The position numbers and the translations under genes were made by a program. Positions 60,801 to 64,000 of a stretch of DNA of 64,000 nt are shown piece by piece. This DNA is from Calendula officinalis (taxonomy: Eukaryota > Streptophyta > Magnoliopsida > Asterales > Asteraceae). The notes under the pieces were generated by a model. The model was not told where the DNA came from, did no database searches, and saw nothing but the letters and a program-made list of their open reading frames with translations. The number at the start of each line of letters is the position of its first letter. Positions within the stretch are counted from its first letter, which is position 1. Location: NCBI GenBank assembly GCA_963853835.1, contig OY970826.1, positions 78,486,929-78,550,928 on the forward strand, written 5' to 3'.

Positions 60801-63800
60801 ATGACTTCAAAAGACGCACTTTCGATCGGATCCGATCTTACACCACCGGTTTTATATAGAGGAGAGTATCCTCAGTGGAAGAAACGATTTCTCCACTTTA
60901 TCAAGAATCAGGAGTTAGCGACGGAAATTCTTGAATCTCTCGAGAATGGTAATGCGGTATTTTATGAAGATGTTATTGATGATCCAGATGCTATTCCTGC
61001 GGTTATTGGCGGTAGACGTCGTGTTAATCTTGTTGATTATACTGCTCAACAAAGGCGACGTGCCAAAGCCGACCTACAAGCTTATTCATTTATGCTTCAA
61101 GGCTTACTGAATGACATCTATAACAGTTTGGATAGCCTTGAATCAGGAAAAGAGCTGTGGGATGAGATCAGAAAACAAATGGAGGGTACTGTGTTAGGAA
61201 ACAAAGCAAAGATGGTTACTACTCTAAACTCTTATCAATCTTTTAAAGCCACAATCGGAGAAGATTTGGAAAGTACATATCATAGATATTGTACATTGTT
61301 GAATGAACTTCGCAAAAACTACTTGTGAAAAGAAAATTTGGAGCTCAATATCAAATTGATCAATAGTCTTTTACCGGAGCGGCAAATGTTTGGGAATAGT
61401 GCCATGCAACACAAAGATCTCAGTCTAATCGATATTCATGAACTCTATGAATACTTGCACCAAAATGAACCTATGGTTAAAAACATAGTGAAAACTAAAC
61501 AAGAGACTGCAGATACTCTTGCACTACTCACAAAACAACATCGTCAGTATGCAACATCTACTAAAAAGAAAGAAAGTCTTGAAGCACCTGTAAAATCTGC
61601 AACTGATGATATGGAAAAAGATCTCGAATATGTACTTCAAGCTATGTCACTTATTTCCAACTAGCAGAAGAAGTACTACTCAAAACCAACCAACAACAAC
61701 TTAAGATCTTCCTCAAACTTTAAATCAGCTCCATATGCTTCAGCAACAAAGAACACAACTGATAAGTCAACTCTTACACCATTGGATCCAATGAAAAAAT
61801 GTTACAATTGTGGTATTGCTGGTCATTACTCACGTGATTGCAAGAAACCTGAAGTCCGTGATTCTGCGTATTTTAAACGAAAGATGCTCATGGCTAAGCA
61901 AATAGAGGCTGGAAAAGTGTTGTTAGCTGAAGACATTCAGTGGATGGAAGATTATGAACCTGAAGATGAAGAACATTCAGCCAACTTATGCTTTATGGCA
62001 AGAGAAAATGCTGAGGTTGCTGATCGTATTAATGAAGAAGTCGACGAGGATGGCAAGGTACATACTTCTCTTCTCTCTAATGCAAATACTTCCACTAATT
62101 ATGATACTTGTTTTATCCAAACTCAGATATCTCAAATAGAATTATTAACCCAAAAACTTTTAGTAGAAAAAGATTTAAATGTTCAACTTCAAGATCGTTT
62201 AAATGATCTGGAAAAACAAAATGAACAAGCTGCTCATCTAGGTGATCAACTTGTTCATTATATTCAACAAACTAAAGTTTTCAAACAAGAGAATCTGGAT
62301 TTACAAATTCAAATATCAGAATTACAGGCTAAATATGATCACAATCATAACCTATACACAAAGACATGGCATGAATATCAAATTAATTAAAATTCATTGG
62401 TACGAAAACAACAAGATTTTGATGATAATGAAAAACAGTTTAAATCTTTAAACTCTCAAATCAAAGAATTAACTGAAAATTTACATGAACAACACATCAT
62501 TTCATCAAACGAATTGAAAAACAAACAGAATATGATAAACACACTTAAAAATGAAATCAATAAATTGAATTCCCATATCAAGCATCTTGAGAAATTGATT
62601 GTCAAAAGGGGACACAGTGATCAAACCATCCATCTAAACAAGCCCAAAGACTTCAAATATTTCAATTCACGAGAAGGGCTGAGAGCTGATAATCCAGAGT
62701 ATCTTAAGAACACATGCAAAATGGTTCCTACATTATCTGATTCAAGATACATGAACAATGGTATCTCGCAAAGCTTCATTCGAATGACAGACGAGGTAGA
62801 AGAAATTGAGACCTTCAACATAGCTAAAAAGGAGAATGCCCAAATTAGTTTCAATTACACTAAATTAAATAAAACATATGAAACTAAAAAGAACAAATTT
62901 GAAAATGATGATTATTTTCCAATAATTACACCCGAAGAATTTAAGATTAAGGGTACTACTGTGCTTCAACAAAAAGTAACACCAAAGATTTATATTCCCT
63001 CTCTAATTCTAGAAAAGAAAATTTACCAATTGGAAAATGAAATCGATAAAACACATAAGGCATTTGATAAAGAAAAATCTGATTTACAAACCAAAATTCA
63101 TGAATTAGAAGATAAAATTGTTGCAATAAAATCTTTTCTAATCAAAAGGTTTCTAATCAAAATGCTTCTTCAAAGCCAACACCAAAAAATGCTAATTCTT
63201 CTTCTCCTAAAACTCCAATTCTTTTAAGACGAGATTCTAATTCACGTGTTTTAAATTTTTCAGATAGAAATTTAAAATCGAAGCTTAACAAGCCAATGCA
63301 AGGCGGAGTGAAAGAGGTTGAGCAGTTTAAGAAGTCTAATTCGAATAAGTGTAGTATGCTTAAGTCCAAGGAGCTTAAGAAGTCTAGATCTCCTTCGTTT
63401 TTAGCTTCTTCTTTTTCTAATTCCAATGAATGTAATAACTCAACAAAGTTTATATCTCCTGCCACACTTTATGGGATTGTATATGATTCTGCAATTTATC
63501 ATCATGTTAATTACACTGTTAATGGTGTCAATTTGATTGTTAAAATAGTTAAAACTGGCAAACAGGTGTATTTTGATAGAAAAACTAATAAACCAATTTC
63601 TCAATATGATACACGATATTTTGTTAGAAAAGATGCTCCTTATGGTCCTCGACATGATGTTCTTCATAAAAATGGTTCCATCATTCATTCATGTACAATT
63701 TGTTATCCAGAACCTTGCAAAACAATACTCTCTCGATCTCTAAAATCTACAATTACACGTTCATTTCCATCAATTTCTGAAAAATCTTCATCAATTCGTC

Positions 63801-64000
63801 GTCTTGTTTATCGAGTCGATTCTGCACCTAAATCGCCAAATTTCGGTTCCTCGACTCCTTCTCACAAGCCAAATCAAAAACCATCCAAGTTTGTTAAATA
63901 TAAATGGATTAAAAATGAACAATCAAACTGGATTTTACATTCTCCTGAGAAATCCTTAGAATGGTCTATCAAATTAACAAAAATAGAACTGCCTCCTTGC
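60801..64000 (+). pseudogene. gag: Gag of copia D, three nonsense codons and a frameshift
   Basis: Starts MTSKDALSIGSDL, parallel to B. It is in frame from 60801 to about 63140 except for stops TGA 61326-61328, TAG 61662-61664 and TAA 62388-62390. The zinc knuckle CYNCGIAGHYSRDC starts at ~61800, followed by coiled coil and the GHSDQTIHLNKPKDF block as in B. Near 63130-63165 a net gain of about 14 nt, with a visible repeat of TTTCTAATCAAAA, shifts the frame. Downstream, the shifted frame keeps B's C-terminal block (NGVNLIVK, YFDRKTNKPISQYDTRYF) to the window end. Stops do not fit a single mutation type. No functional Gag can be made. Confidence 0.9.

Larger units (their letters stand above)
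59239..64000 (+). mobile_element. Copia element D, Sirevirus-like, truncated by window end
   Basis: 5' LTR 59239-59509, primer site, TTCGGC-rich leader, and a gag pseudogene reaching the window end. It is a relative of B by Gag sequence, with a different LTR related to the solo LTR at 21491. Its pol, if any, lies beyond 64000. Confidence 0.9.

Overview
This window is plant (eudicot) repeat-rich intergenic DNA. I see no intact host gene, no ribosomal RNA or tRNA gene I would trust, and nothing bacterial. Coding capacity is almost entirely retroelement: Ty1/copia elements of a Sirevirus-like type (large Gag with coiled coils, initiator-Met-tRNA primer site, several polypurine tracts), one Ty3/gypsy chromovirus-like element, and remnants of an L1-type LINE. 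The protein and LTR style suggests an Asteraceae-like genome, but that is a weak impression from memory.

The main architecture is a large interrupted inverted repeat. Bases 1 to about 9103 are the reverse complement of bases about 22052 to 49583, and the left arm runs off the window start. Without later insertions each arm is roughly 6.5-7 kb and the spacer about 1 kb. Both arms carry the same older TE remnants: TIR-element ends next to TA microsatellites, a foldback MITE, a Helitron-like 3' end, tRNA-like segments and a 5'-truncated LINE. Later insertions differ between arms. The left arm holds truncated copia element A (5141-7668, minus strand). The spacer holds full-length copia B (9530-21212, 5-bp TSD) and a solo LTR (21491-21750, 5-bp TSD). 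The right arm holds copia C (23044-31809, 5-bp TSD) and gypsy E (35120-46157, 5-bp TSD), which splits the LINE that is uninterrupted in the left arm.

Element B has intact gag and a pol with two TGA codons. C is a gag-only derivative: it lacks pol and the capsid-like N-terminus, but its two LTRs look identical. A fourth copia, D (59239 to the window end), has a gag broken by three stops and a frameshift. B, C and D share leaders rich in a TTCGGC(CCGAA) motif. B and C share a 3' region with a tandem array of ~43-nt hairpin units, polypurine tracts spaced 21 nt apart, and a 10-bp hairpin abutting a further polypurine tract. Stem-preserving sequence changes in the hairpin array make it the best candidate for an undescribed functional RNA structure.

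Right of the palindrome (about 49.6-59.2 kb) are two large TIR elements flanked by (TA)n, two complete Stowaway-like MITEs, half of a third similar MITE carrying a hAT-like element with 8-bp TSD, a candidate ~1 kb solo LTR, and mostly featureless AT-rich DNA.
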